From Schistosoma haematobium (taxonomy: Eukaryota > Platyhelminthes > Trematoda > Strigeidida > Schistosomatidae), in the NCBI RefSeq assembly GCF_000699445.3, contig NC_067196.1, positions 35,236,616 through 35,300,615 of the forward strand: a DNA stretch of 64,000 nucleotides, given 5' to 3'. Below are positions 1 through 12,099 of the stretch, in pieces. The stretch's first letter is position 1. Every line of letters begins with the position of its first letter. A model generated the notes under the pieces. It saw nothing but the letters and a program-made list of their open reading frames with translations, was not told the origin of the DNA and did not search any database. The position numbers were made by a program, and so were the translations under genes.

Positions 1-167
1 CGCTCCTGGTACCGTTCTCCGAAAACGACCTTCGTTGGCAACTCGACGATCAACGATCGCTTTCCTGTTCGCCAATTCTTCCGTCCTACAATCGCTCGTC
101 AGCCGATCAGTCCAACGATCCAAACCGCTATTTATCGAAAGTGTAAACCCTTTCTAGCGGGGGCTCC

Positions 168-572
168 TATAGTGACTCACGTTTATCACGAGAACACGAC
201 TGGTTTAATAAAATCAATTATTATTATAACCAACTGCACCAGTGTTTATTTTAATGTGCTTTTGTTTGACTGTGCTAATGACAGCTATTTTGTGCTTCCA
301 TTCTTATTCTTACACTTTGATTGTAACTTCGCGCGAATTCGGTTACGTTCTGTAACCAAGCTTGTATCCTGGCACGATCTCGGTATCCTTTCGATGCCAC
401 GAGATCGCCAGCAAATAAACCTCGACTTGGTCCATTAATTGCCTTCTGGTATTCGGCTTCTGGGGATTTTATGGAGTCATTTGGAACGAGCTTCTTACGC
501 CTTCTGATCTACTTGGCACGTGTATCTTGGTAGCGGTGTTCATAGTTAACCTCAACTCGACACCACGCTACA
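168..572 (+). mobile_element. LTR 1 of tandem Gypsy array
   Basis: Terminal repeat, first of six copies. The right end (…GCTACA, 3 bp before the primer-binding-like site) is well supported. The left edge is inferred from the G-rich tract at about 157-163 and is uncertain by tens of bases, because flanking sequence also repeats with every unit. It contains AATAAA-type signals near 413. Confidence 0.65.
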
Positions 573-707
573 ATTGATGACCCGTATTTTGGAACACGCC
601 CCAACTTCTGGTCAAATCTTCCAAAGAAGCCAATTCGGTGAGTCTATGATTTATCTATCCACGTCTGTCGTATATTTTCATATTTTTTAATATATAATAT
701 ACTCGAC

Positions 708-1684
708 ATGACGGATAACGATAAGAATAGTATTAATATAATAGACTCGCATGTATGTGTACCGAATCCTTGTCACTTTATTCGCGTGACGATGAATTCC
801 ACGCTTTATTCGAGAAATTTTCCCTATTAACTATTCTCCTCGCTGACCCGGCTGCTTGGTACGGAATGCATCCGCATACGCATTGACGTCTACCTCCCAG
901 CATCAAATGGTTAAGTTGAACGGTTTCACTACCAACTTAAAAGTGCTCTTCGAGCACACGAGAACGACAACTGGTACGAAACCTTATCGCTCGTCCCCTT
1001 AGGTATTCGAACGAGCTTGAAGGCAGATATACAATGTTTCGCCGCCGAACTGATATACGGCACGACATTGCTTCTGCCTGGAGAATTCTTCACACCACAG
1101 AGCAGACCTGATTTCGGTAAATCAGACTACGTCCATCGACTGTCTGCATTTATGCGAACGCTGTCTCCGGTGTCAACTCGAATACAACATCGACAGGTCG
1201 CTCTCCTCGAGAGTTATCTACCTGTCCACATGTTTTCATACGAGTAGATTCGGTACGCAAACCTTTGCAACAACCTTACGAAGGCCCTTTTCACGTGATC
1301 GCTCGTCACAAAAAGACCTTCAAGGTTGATCGGTATGGACGCGTCGAGATCGTCAGCATTGATCGTCTCAAACCAGCACACATCGATGACAGTGCCCTAT
1401 CTGACACCCTGAGATTCAATGCTAGACCTATCAAACCTACTAGCGGGATCCTCAAACCATCTTCAGGTCCCACGCTAGATACACCTGAGACCTCATTCTC
1501 ACGTCCCAGTCAACAGCACGCGTCATCTGCACCGTCTACGGACGAGACGACAGTCTCACGTCCAGATCAGCAGACCGCGCCGCCCTTGACTTTGGATGAG
1601 ATTGCAGGCTCACGCGACACGAACGAGACTACCGTCTCACGTTCCGGTCGCCGAGTACGGTTGCCCGCACGCTTCCGCGACTAG
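708..1684 (+). pseudogene. Unit 1 internal: gag start joined to integrase C-terminus
   Basis: An ATG at 708 opens a 40-codon gag-like start that stops at TAA 828; a gag-like DPAAWY stretch follows out of frame at about 846-863. From about 870 the sequence becomes integrase. YLPASNG, then a TAA at 912 in the integrase frame, then VERFH and NWYETL mark the end of the DDE core. TCPHVFIRVD and SIDRLKPAHI mark the C-terminal domain, and the end is SGRRVRLPARFRD (stop at 1682). The join at about 864-870 removes the rest of gag, protease, RT, RNase H and most of integrase. Unit 1 also lacks one base near 1205, which breaks the integrase frame where units 2-5 stay open. Confidence 0.8.
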
Positions 1685-2231
1685 CCGCACAGTTAACAAC
1701 CGATACGGTGTATGATTACTCCTATACTACACGCATGCTACACTCTTCTCTTTTTTGATTTTCTTTTTGTTTCCTGAGCCCACGCCTCCGTTTGGTTCCG
1801 TCGACTTCAGTCAACTTTGGCGAAAGCTGGCCTGATCACCCATGCTCTTGTCAACGCACTCAGTCGATATATTGGTTTCGAATGCTTGGCATACGCTTGG
1901 TCTCGAACTTGGTCGTTACGGTCGCTTCTGGTCTTTTGGCTCAACGTGGTTTCGTCCTTCGTCTGCAGCGTTTATGGTCCGGACCCCTACGAACGCCCCC
2001 TTCAGATTCTGGATACAAACCACTCTCATGTAGCATGCCAACTCAAGCAATAAATACAGCACATCGCTCCTGGTACCGTTCTCCGAAAACGACCTTCGTT
2101 GGCAACTCGACGATCAACGATCGCTTTCCTGTTCGCCAATTCTTCCGTCCTACAATCGCTCGTCAGCCGATCAGTCCAACGATCCAAACCGCTATTTATC
2201 GAAAGTGTAAACCCTTTCTAGCGGGGGCTCC

Positions 2232-2637
2232 TATAGTGACTCACGTTTATCACGAGAACACGACTGGTTTAATAAAATCAATTATTATTATAACCAACTG
2301 CACCAGTGTTTATTTTAATGTGCTTTTGTTTGACCGTGCTAATGACAGCTATTTTGTGCTTCCATTCTTATTCTTACACTTTGATTGTAACTTCGCGCGA
2401 ATTCGGTTACGTTCTGTAACCAAGCTTGTATCCTGGCACGATCTCGGTATCCTTTCGATGCCACGAGATCGCCAGCAAATAAACCTCGACTTGGTCCATT
2501 AATTGCCTTCTGGTATTCGGCTTCTGGGGGATTTTATGGAGTCATTTGGAACGAGCTTCTTACGCCTTCTGATCTACTTGGCACGTGTATCTTGGTAGCG
2601 GTGTTCATAGTTAACCTCAACTCGACACCACGCTACA
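2232..2637 (+). mobile_element. LTR 2 of tandem Gypsy array
   Basis: Second copy of the terminal repeat, 406 bp with the extra G in the run near 2525. It is the only copy with C instead of T at about 2334. The right end is firm; the left edge is inferred from the G-rich tract just upstream. Confidence 0.65.
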
Positions 2638-2772
2638 ATTGATGACCCGTATTTTGGAACACGCCCCAACTTCTGGTCAAATCTTCCAAAGAAGCCAATT
2701 CGGTGAGTCTATGATTTATCTATCCACGTCTGTCGTATATTTTCATATTTTTTAATATATAATATACTCGAC

Positions 2773-3749
2773 ATGACGGATAACGATAAGAATAGTATTA
2801 ATATAATAGACTCGCATGTATGTGTACCGAATCCTTGTCACTTTATTCGCGTGACGATGAATTCCACGCTTTATTCGAGAAATTTTCCCTATTAACTATT
2901 CTCCTCGCTGACCCGGCTGCTTGGTACGGAATGCATCCGCATACGCATTGACGTCTACCTCCCAGCATCAAATGGTTAAGTTGAACGGTTTCACTACCAA
3001 CTTAAAAGTGCTCTTCGAGCACACGAGAACGACAACTGGTACGAAACCTTATCGCTCGTCCCCTTAGGTATTCGAACGAGCTTGAAGGCAGATATACAAT
3101 GTTTCGCCGCCGAACTGATATACGGCACGACATTGCTTCTGCCTGGAGAATTCTTCACACCACAGAGCAGACCTGATTTCGGTAAATCAGACTACGTCCA
3201 TCGACTGTCTGCATTTATGCGAACGCTGTCTCCGGTGTCAACTCGAATACAACATCGACAGGTCGCTCTCCCTCGAGAGTTATCTACCTGTCCACATGTT
3301 TTCATACGAGTAGATTCGGTACGCAAACCTTTGCAACAACCTTACGAAGGCCCTTTTCACGTGATCGCTCGTCACAAAAGACCTTCAAGGTTGATCGGTA
3401 TGGACGCGTCGAGATCGTCAGCATTGATCGTCTCAAACCAGCACACATCGATGACAGTGCCCTATCTGACACCCTGAGATTCAATGCTAGACCTATCAAA
3501 CCTACTAGCGGGATCCTCAAACCATCTTCAGGTCCCACGCTAGATACACCTGAGACCTCATTCTCACGTCCCAGTCAACAGCACGCGTCATCTGCACCGT
3601 CTACGGACGAGACGACAGTCTCACGTCCAGATCAGCAGACCGCGCCGCCCTTGACTTTGGATGAGATTGCAGGCTCACGCGACACGAACGAGACTACCGT
3701 CTCACGTTCCGGTCGCCGAGTACGGTTGCCCGCACGCTTCCGCGACTAG
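2773..3749 (+). pseudogene. Unit 2 internal: gag start joined to integrase C-terminus
   Basis: Same gag/integrase join as unit 1 (integrase from about 2935). This copy keeps the base missing in unit 1, but has lost one A in the A-run near 3375, so the integrase C-terminal frame breaks after the PFHVIARHK motif and the product stops at 3477. The in-frame TAA upstream of VERFH is shared with all other units, so it predates the amplification. Confidence 0.8.
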
Positions 3750-4296
3750 CCGCACAGTTAACAACCGATACGGTGTATGATTACTCCTATACTACACGCA
3801 TGCTACACTCTTCTCTTTTTTGATTTTCTTTTTGTTTCCTGAGCCCACGCCTCCGTTTGGTTCCGTCGACTTCAGTCAACTTTGGCGAAAGCTGGCCTGA
3901 TCACCCATGCTCTTGTCAACGCACTCAGTCGATATATTGGTTTCGAATGCTTGGCATACGCTTGGTCTCGAACTTGGTCGTTACGGTCGCTTCTGGTCTT
4001 TTGGCTCAACGTGGTTTCGTCCTTCGTCTGCAGCGTTTATGGTCCGGACCCCTACGAACGCCCCCTTCAGATTCTGGATACAAACCACTCTCATGTAGCA
4101 TGCCAACTCAAGCAATAAATACAGCACATCGCTCCTGGTACCGTTCTCCGAAAACGACCTTCGTTGGCAACTCGACGATCAACGATCGCTTTCCTGTTCG
4201 CCAATTCTTCCGTCCTACAATCGCTCGTCAGCCGATCAGTCCAACGATCCAAACCGCTATTTATCGAAAGTGTAAACCCTTTCTAGCGGGGGCTCC

Positions 4297-4702
4297 TATA
4301 GTGACTCACGTTTATCACGAGAACACGACTGGTTTAATAAAATCAATTATTATTATAACCAACTGCACCAGTGTTTATTTTAATGTGCTTTTGTTTGACT
4401 GTGCTAATGACAGCTATTTTGTGCTTCCATTCTTATTCTTACACTTTGATTGTAACTTCGCGCGAATTCGGTTACGTTCTGTAACCAAGCTTGTATCCTG
4501 GCACGATCTCGGTATCCTTTCGATGCCACGAGATCGCCAGCAAATAAACCTCGACTTGGTCCATTAATTGCCTTCTGGTATTCGGCTTCTGGGGGATTTT
4601 ATGGAGTCATTTGGAACGAGCTTCTTACGCCTTCTGATCTACTTGGCACGTGTATCTTGGTAGCGGTGTTCATAGTTAACCTCAACTCGACACCACGCTA
4701 CA
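4297..4702 (+). mobile_element. LTR 3 of tandem Gypsy array
   Basis: Third copy of the terminal repeat. It is followed by the only primer-binding-like site in the array that keeps TGGTGACCCG (4705-4714); the other copies read TGATGACCCG. The right end is firm and the left edge is inferred. Confidence 0.65.
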
Positions 4703-4837
4703 ATTGGTGACCCGTATTTTGGAACACGCCCCAACTTCTGGTCAAATCTTCCAAAGAAGCCAATTCGGTGAGTCTATGATTTATCTATCCACGTCTGTCG
4801 TATATTTTCATATTTTTTAATATATAATATACTCGAC

Positions 4838-5816
4838 ATGACGGATAACGATAAGAATAGTATTAATATAATAGACTCGCATGTATGTGTACCGAATCCT
4901 TGTCACTTTATTCGCGTGACGATGAATTCCACGCTTTATTCGAGAAATTTTCCCCTATTAACTATTCTCCTCGCTGACCCGGCTGCTTGGTACGGAATGC
5001 ATCCGCATACGCATTGACGTCTACCTCCCAGCATCAAATGGTTAAGTTGAACGGTTTCACTACCAACTTAAAAGTGCTCTTCGAGCACACGAGAACGACA
5101 ACTGGTACGAAACCTTATCGCTCGTCCCCTTAGGTATTCGAACGAGCTTGAAGGCAGATATACAATGTTTCGCCGCCGAACTGATATACGGCACGACATT
5201 GCTTCTGCCTGGAGAATTCTTCACACCACAGAGCAGACCTGATTTCGGTAAATCAGACTACGTCCATCGACTGTCTGCATTTATGCGAACGCTGTCTCCG
5301 GTGTCAACTCGAATACAACATCGACAGGTCGCTCTCCCTCGAGAGTTATCTACCTGTCCACATGTTTTCATACGAGTAGATTCGGTACGCAAACCTTTGC
5401 AACAACCTTACGAAGGCCCTTTTCACGTGATCGCTCGTCACAAAAAGACCTTCAAGGTTGATCGGTATGGACGCGTCGAGATCGTCAGCATTGATCGTCT
5501 CAAACCAGCACACATCGATGACAGTGCCCTATCTGACACCCTGAGATTCAATGCTAGACCTATCAAACCTACTAGCGGGATCCTCAAACCATCTTCAGGT
5601 CCCACGCTAGATACACCTGAGACCTCATTCTCACGTCCCAGTCAACAGCACGCGTCATCTGCACCGTCTACGGACGAGACGACAGTCTCACGTCCAGATC
5701 AGCAGACCGCGCCGCCCTTGACTTTGGATGAGATTGCAGGCTCACGCGACACGAACGAGACTACCGTCTCACGTTCCGGTCGCCGAGTACGGTTGCCCGC
5801 ACGCTTCCGCGACTAG
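4838..5816 (+). pseudogene. Unit 3 internal: gag start joined to integrase C-terminus
   Basis: Same structure as unit 1. The integrase part (about 5001-5816) is open for 222 codons to the natural stop and includes the end of the core and the whole C-terminal domain. An extra C near 4953 shifts the short gag reading frame. The start in this frame is not an ATG, so no normal product is expected. Confidence 0.8.
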
Positions 5817-6363
5817 CCGCACAGTTAACAACCGATACGGTGTATGATTACTCCTATACTACACGCATGCTACACTCTTCTCTTTTTTGATTTTCTTTTT
5901 GTTTCCTGAGCCCACGCCTCCGTTTGGTTCCGTCGACTTCAGTCAACTTTGGCGAAAGCTGGCCTGATCACCCATGCTCTTGTCAACGCACTCAGTCGAT
6001 ATATTGGTTTCGAATGCTTGGCATACGCTTGGTCTCGAACTTGGTCGTTACGGTCGCTTCTGGTCTTTTGGCTCAACGTGGTTTCGTCCTTCGTCTGCAG
6101 CGTTTATGGTCCGGACCCCTACGAACGCCCCCTTCAGATTCTGGATACAAACCACTCTCATGTAGCATGCCAACTCAAGCAATAAATACAGCACATCGCT
6201 CCTGGTACCGTTCTCCGAAAACGACCTTCGTTGGCAACTCGACGATCAACGATCGCTTTCCTGTTCGCCAATTCTTCCGTCCTACAATCGCTCGTCAGCC
6301 GATCAGTCCCACGATCCAAACCGCTATTTATCGAAAGTGTAAACCCTTTCTAGCGGGGGCTCC

Positions 6364-6768
6364 TATAGTGACTCACGTTTATCACGAGAACACGACTGGT
6401 TTAATAAAATCAATTATTATTATAACCAACTGCACCAGTGTTTATTTTAATGTGCTTTTGTTTGACTGTGCTAATGACAGCTATTTTGTGCTTCCATTCT
6501 TATTCTTACACTTTGATTGTAACTTCGCGCGAATTCGGTTACGTTCTGTAACCAAGCTTGTATCCTGGCACGATCTCGGTATCCTTTCGATGCCACGAGA
6601 TCGCCAGCAAATAAACCTCGACTTGGTCCATTAATTGCCTTCTGGTATTCGGCTTCTGGGGATTTTATGGAGTCATTTGGAACGAGCTTCTTACGCCTTC
6701 TGATCTACTTGGCACGTGTATCTTGGTAGCGGTGTTCATAGTTAACCTCAACTCGACACCACGCTACA
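6364..6768 (+). mobile_element. LTR 4 of tandem Gypsy array
   Basis: Fourth copy of the terminal repeat, 405 bp, with the shorter G-run near 6657. The sequence just upstream carries CAGTCCCACG (near 6305), a variant shared with copies 5 and 6 but not with copies 1-3. Confidence 0.65.
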
Positions 6769-6903
6769 ATTGATGACCCGTGTTTTGGAACACGCCCCAA
6801 CTTCTGGTCAAATCTTCCAAAGAAGCCAATTCGGTGAGTCTATGATTTATCTATCCACGTCTGTCGTATATTTTCATATTTTTTAATATATAATATACTC
6901 GAC

Positions 6904-7881
6904 ATGACGGATAACGATAAGAATAGTATTAATATAATAGACTCGCATGTATGTGTACCGAATCCTTGTCACTTTATTCGCGTGACGATGAATTCCACGC
7001 TTTATTCGAGAAATTTTCCCTATTAACTATTCTCCTCGCTGACCCGGCTGCTTGGTACGGAATGCATCCGCATACGCATTGACGTCTACCTCCCAGCATC
7101 AAATGGTTAAGTTGAACGGTTTCACTACCAACTTAAAAGTGCTCTTCGAGCACACGAGAACGACAACTGGTACGAAACCTTATCGCTCGTCCCCTTAGGT
7201 ATTCGAACGAGCTTGAAGGCAGATATACAATGTTTCGCCGCCGAACTGATATACGGCACGACATTGCTTCTGCCTGGAGAATTCTTCACACCACAGAGCA
7301 GACCTGATTTCGGTAAATCAGACTACGTCCATCGACTGTCTGCATTTATGCGAACGCTGTCTCCGGTGTCAACTCGAATACAACATCGACAGGTCGCTCT
7401 CCCTCGAGAGTTATCTACCTGTCCACATGTTTTCATACGAGTAGATTCGGTACGCAAACCTTTGCAACAACCTTACGAAGGCCCTTTTCACGTGATCGCT
7501 CGTCACAAAAAGACCTTCAAGGTTGATCGGTATGGACGCGTCGAGATCGTCAGCATTGATCGTCTCAAACCAGCACACATCGATGACAGTGCCCTATCTG
7601 ACACCCTGAGATTCAATGCTAGACCTATCAAACCTACTAGCGGGATCCTCAAACCATCTTCAGGTCCCACGCTAGATACACCTGAGACCTCATTCTCACG
7701 TCCCAGTCAACAGCACGCGTCATCTGCACCGTCTACGGACGAGACGACAGTCTCACGTCCAGATCAGCAGACCGCGCCGCCCTTGACTTTGGATGAGATT
7801 GCAGGCTCACGCGACACGAACGAGACTACCGTCTCACGTTCCGGTCGCCGAGTACGGTTGCCCGCACGCTTCCGCGACTAG
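6904..7881 (+). pseudogene. Unit 4 internal: gag start joined to integrase C-terminus
   Basis: Same structure as the other units, with the integrase segment at about 7066-7881 open to its natural stop. The leader has CCGTGTTTT in place of CCGTATTTT (near 6779), which it shares only with unit 5, so the two descend from a common unit. Confidence 0.8.
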
Positions 7882-8428
7882 CCGCACAGTTAACAACCGA
7901 TACGGTGTATGATTACTCCTATACTACACGCATGCTACACTCTTCTCTTTTTTGATTTTCTTTTTGTTTCCTGAGCCCACGCCTCCGTTTGGTTCCGTCG
8001 ACTTCAGTCAACTTTGGCGAAAGCTGGCCTGATCACCCATGCTCTTGTCAACGCACTCAGTCGATATATTGGTTTCGAATGCTTGGCATACGCTTGGTCT
8101 CGAACTTGGTCGTTACGGTCGCTTCTGGTCTTTTGGCTCAACGTGGTTTCGTCCTTCGTCTGCAGCGTTTATGGTCCGGACCCCTACGAACGCCCCCTTC
8201 AGATTCTGGATACAAACCACTCTCATGTAGCATGCCAACTCAAGCAATAAATACAGCACATCGCTCCTGGTACCGTTCTCCGAAAACGACCTTCGTTGGC
8301 AACTCGACGATCAACGATCGCTTTCCTGTTCGCCAATTCTTCCGTCCTACAATCGCTCGTCAGCCGATCAGTCCCACGATCCAAACCGCTATTTATCGAA
8401 AGTGTAAACCCTTTCTAGCGGGGGCTCC

Positions 8429-8834
8429 TATAGTGACTCACGTTTATCACGAGAACACGACTGGTTTAATAAAATCAATTATTATTATAACCAACTGCAC
8501 CAGTGTTTATTTTAATGTGCTTTTGTTTGACTGTGCTAATGACAGCTATTTTGTGCTTCCATTCTTATTCTTACACTTTGATTGTAACTTCGCGCGAATT
8601 CGGTTACGTTCTGTAACCAAGCTTGTATCCTGGCACGATCTCGGTATCCTTTCGATGCCACGAGATCGCCAGCAAATAAACCTCGACTTGGTCCATTAAT
8701 TGCCTTCTGGTATTCGGCTTCTGGGGGATTTTATGGAGTCATTTGGAACGAGCTTCTTACGCCTTCTGATCTACTTGGCACGTGTATCTTGGTAGCGGTG
8801 TTCATAGTTAACCTCAACTCGACACCACGCTACA
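8429..8834 (+). mobile_element. LTR 5 of tandem Gypsy array
   Basis: Fifth copy of the terminal repeat, 406 bp with the longer G-run near 8722. The right end is firm and the left edge is inferred. Confidence 0.65.
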
Positions 8835-8969
8835 ATTGATGACCCGTGTTTTGGAACACGCCCCAACTTCTGGTCAAATCTTCCAAAGAAGCCAATTCGG
8901 TGAGTCTATGATTTATCTATCCACGTCTGTCGTATATTTTCATATTTTTTAATATATAATATACTCGAC

Positions 8970-9948
8970 ATGACGGATAACGATAAGAATAGTATTAATA
9001 TAATAGACTCGCATGTATGTGTACCGAATCCTTGTCACTTTATTCGCGTGACGATGAATTCCACGCTTTATTCGAGAAATTTTCCCCTATTAACTATTCT
9101 CCTCGCTGACCCGGCTGCTTGGTACGGAATGCATCCGCATACGCATTGACGTCTACCTCCCAGCATCAAATGGTTAAGTTGAACGGTTTCACTACCAACT
9201 TAAAAGTGCTCTTCGAGCACACGAGAACGACAACTGGTACGAAACCTTATCGCTCGTCCCCTTAGGTATTCGAACGAGCTTGAAGGCAGATATACAATGT
9301 TTCGCCGCCGAACTGATATACGGCACGACATTGCTTCTGCCTGGAGAATTCTTCACACCACAGAGCAGACCTGATTTCGGTAAATCAGACTACGTCCATC
9401 GACTGTCTGCATTTATGCGAACGCTGTCTCCGGTGTCAACTCGAATACAACATCGACAGGTCGCTCTCCCTCGAGAGTTATCTACCTGTCCACATGTTTT
9501 CATACGAGTAGATTCGGTACGCAAACCTTTGCAACAACCTTACGAAGGCCCTTTTCACGTGATCGCTCGTCACAAAAAGACCTTCAAGGTTGATCGGTAT
9601 GGACGCGTCGAGATCGTCAGCATTGATCGTCTCAAACCAGCACACATCGATGACAGTGCCCTATCTGACACCCTGAGATTCAATGCTAGACCTATCAAAC
9701 CTACTAGCGGGATCCTCAAACCATCTTCAGGTCCCACGCTAGATACACCTGAGACCTCATTCTCACGTCCCAGTCAACAGCACGCGTCATCTGCACCGTC
9801 TACGGACGAGACGACAGTCTCACGTCCAGATCAGCAGACCGCGCCGCCCTTGACTTTGGATGAGATTGCAGGCTCACGCGACACGAACGAGACTACCGTC
9901 TCACGTTCCGGTCGCCGAGTACGGTTGCCCGCACGCTTCCGCGACTAG
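8970..9948 (+). pseudogene. Unit 5 internal: gag start joined to integrase C-terminus
   Basis: Same structure as the other units; integrase segment at about 9133-9948 is open to its stop. It has the extra C near 9085 seen also in unit 3. The T-run after the integrase stop (near 10013) is one base shorter than in the other units. Confidence 0.8.
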
Positions 9949-10494
9949 CCGCACAGTTAACAACCGATACGGTGTATGATTACTCCTATACTACACGCAT
10001 GCTACACTCTTCTCTTTTTGATTTTCTTTTTGTTTCCTGAGCCCACGCCTCCGTTTGGTTCCGTCGACTTCAGTCAACTTTGGCGAAAGCTGGCCTGATC
10101 ACCCATGCTCTTGTCAACGCACTCAGTCGATATATTGGTTTCGAATGCTTGGCATACGCTTGGTCTCGAACTTGGTCGTTACGGTCGCTTCTGGTCTTTT
10201 GGCTCAACGTGGTTTCGTCCTTCGTCTGCAGCGTTTATGGTCCGGACCCCTACGAACGCCCCCTTCAGATTCTGGATACAAACCACTCTCATGTAGCATG
10301 CCAACTCAAGCAATAAATACAGCACATCGCTCCTGGTACCGTTCTCCGAAAACGACCTTCGTTGGCAACTCGACGATCAACGATCGCTTTCCTGTTCGCC
10401 AATTCTTCCGTCCTACAATCGCTCGTCAGCCGATCAGTCCCACGATCCAAACCGCTATTTATCGAAAGTGTAAACCCTTTCTAGCGGGGGCTCC

Positions 10495-10899
10495 TATAGT
10501 GACTCACGTTTATCACGAGAACACGACTGGTTTAATAAAATCAATTATTATTATAACCAACTGCACCAGTGTTTATTTTAATGTGCTTTTGTTTGACTGT
10601 GCTAATGACAGCTATTTTGTGCTTCCATTCTTATTCTTACACTTTGATTGTAACTTCGCGCGAATTCGGTTACGTTCTGTAACCAAGCTTGTATCCTGGC
10701 ACGATCTCGGTATCCTTTCGATGCCACGAGATCGCCAGCAAATAAACCTCGACTTGGTCCATTAATTGCCTTCTGGTATTCGGCTTCTGGGGATTTTATG
10801 GAGTCATTTGGAACGAGCTTCTTACGCCTTCTGATCTACTTGGCACGTGTATCTTGGTAGCGGTGTTCATAGTTAACCTCAACTCGACTCCACGCTTCA
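10495..10899 (+). mobile_element. LTR 6, right end of tandem Gypsy array
   Basis: Last copy of the terminal repeat. It matches the others until two A-to-T changes in its last dozen bases (10889 and 10897), then the sequence turns into unrelated DNA at 10900. This marks the true LTR right edge and the right end of the array. Confidence 0.75.
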
Positions 10900-11742
10900 A
10901 ATCCATCCGCGTTCTCGTCCTGTTTGTCCGAATGTGTCTAACACGAATGATCAGGAAGTTTGACTACACAACGTTATCTTAATCGGTGGTCTCTGATCCT
11001 TCCACGATTTCCTTCTGTTCTTGATAGCCCATAATAACAAAGATATCAAGAATTGCCTGTTGCAATGCTCATCGTTTTCAGTTGTGTAAGCCTGCTTCAA
11101 TTCATAAGCAACAATGCATAATTCTGTGCAGTTCAAGCAACACAGTCAAAAGAGGAACAAATTATTACGGAATCCGTCACAACCAAAGCACAAGTAAAAC
11201 TGTATGGGTGTAGTACAACAAAATCATAGTATTCAGTAGAAACGTAAGAATAATGAAAACTACAATAAGACGTAAATGGCAATTGTTTCATGTGGTATCA
11301 GGAGATCAGCATAATGCACAGCCGGAGGAACTACGAAAGGTAACCTCATACATGTAAGCAAAGTAACAAATTACGTTACAAAAGTATATACATGAAAGGA
11401 TTTTCAAATACATCCACAAAAGCTTTCAAAATGATCTCAAAAAAACAGTTAATAGTAGAAGTAGTTGAGGAGTAGTCTCGAGGGCAGTCTTATTGAATAT
11501 CAATGAAATTATAGAAAATATCGAACCGCATTTTGAAATAATCACTAGAATGTGCCACTTTCATCTCTACCATAAGTGACTTTCATGATGCACTCAATAT
11601 ACCCACGAAAATACTCAAACGTATTTTGTGTTTACTTTTTAATCTTTTCACTTCAGACTAAAGGTGTCCTATATGGTATGTTAGTTTTTTTATCCTGAGG
11701 GTACCTTGTCTACCGGAGAGTTGTGGAATTATGGTCTTGTAG
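10900..11742. other. Unassigned DNA to the right of the array
   Basis: AT-rich sequence with no repeat unit, coding signal or motif that I can recognise. The short minus-strand ORF at 10951-11136 has no supporting features. Confidence 0.4.
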
Positions 11743-12099
11743 ATCACCAACGTAGATGATCCATGTCGAAATGATTGGAGGCCTACTCGAGTTAGACGCG
11801 AATGGTGTGACAAACTAGCTAACGTCGAAGTCACACCTCGTGGTCAGCATCTTACGCGGACTACCCCATTGACGTATCTAGGTGCCATAGACGCTTTGAA
11901 GACCGTACAACACAGAGAACGTTATTACAGAAATATATTAGTTAAAGTAGATACAAGCGAAAGTAAGAACACCGCCGCATGGGCCAGTCCATGGCATACG
12001 ACTAACGGATGCGCGTTGGTTGTCCCTGACCTTGACGAGGATCGATTATTTGCTCGACATTCAATGACCCAACCGCCGGATGATTCGGCTAGGTCTTAG
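11743..12099 (+). other. Unidentified 118-codon open region
   Basis: An open frame without an early ATG that is clearly richer in G and C than its surroundings. The predicted peptide is rich in Arg, Asp, Thr and Trp (for example PTRVRREWCDKLANV, then WASPWHTTNGC) and ends at TAG 12097. I do not recognise a family. It could be an old retroelement fragment, an exon, or chance. Confidence 0.25.

Larger units (their letters stand above)
1..10899 (+). repeat. Tandem array of an internally deleted Ty3/Gypsy LTR element
   Basis: Direct reading shows head-to-tail repetition with a period of 2064-2067 bp; the window opens inside a unit and the array stops at the end of the sixth LTR. Each unit holds an LTR of about 405 bp, a leader with a primer-binding-like site, a short gag start (ATG at 708 in unit 1), the last part of integrase, and about 550 bp of 3' sequence. 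Copies differ by only a handful of substitutions and 1-bp indels. Protease, reverse transcriptase and RNase H are absent, so the unit cannot move by itself. Neighbouring units share LTRs, as expected after unequal recombination between LTRs. An assembly artefact is possible because the copies are so alike. Confidence 0.9.

Noticed and set aside
1792..2502. 236-codon ORF repeated in every unit of the array
   Set aside because: It begins at a TTG, spans the 3' region and most of the LTR, and has no family match. It is conserved only because the units are near-identical copies; there is no sign of selection or of an envelope-type product.
1..10899. Satellite DNA or CRISPR-like array
   Set aside because: The units contain LTRs, gag and integrase sequence and are 2 kb long, so this is a retroelement array, not a simple satellite or CRISPR.
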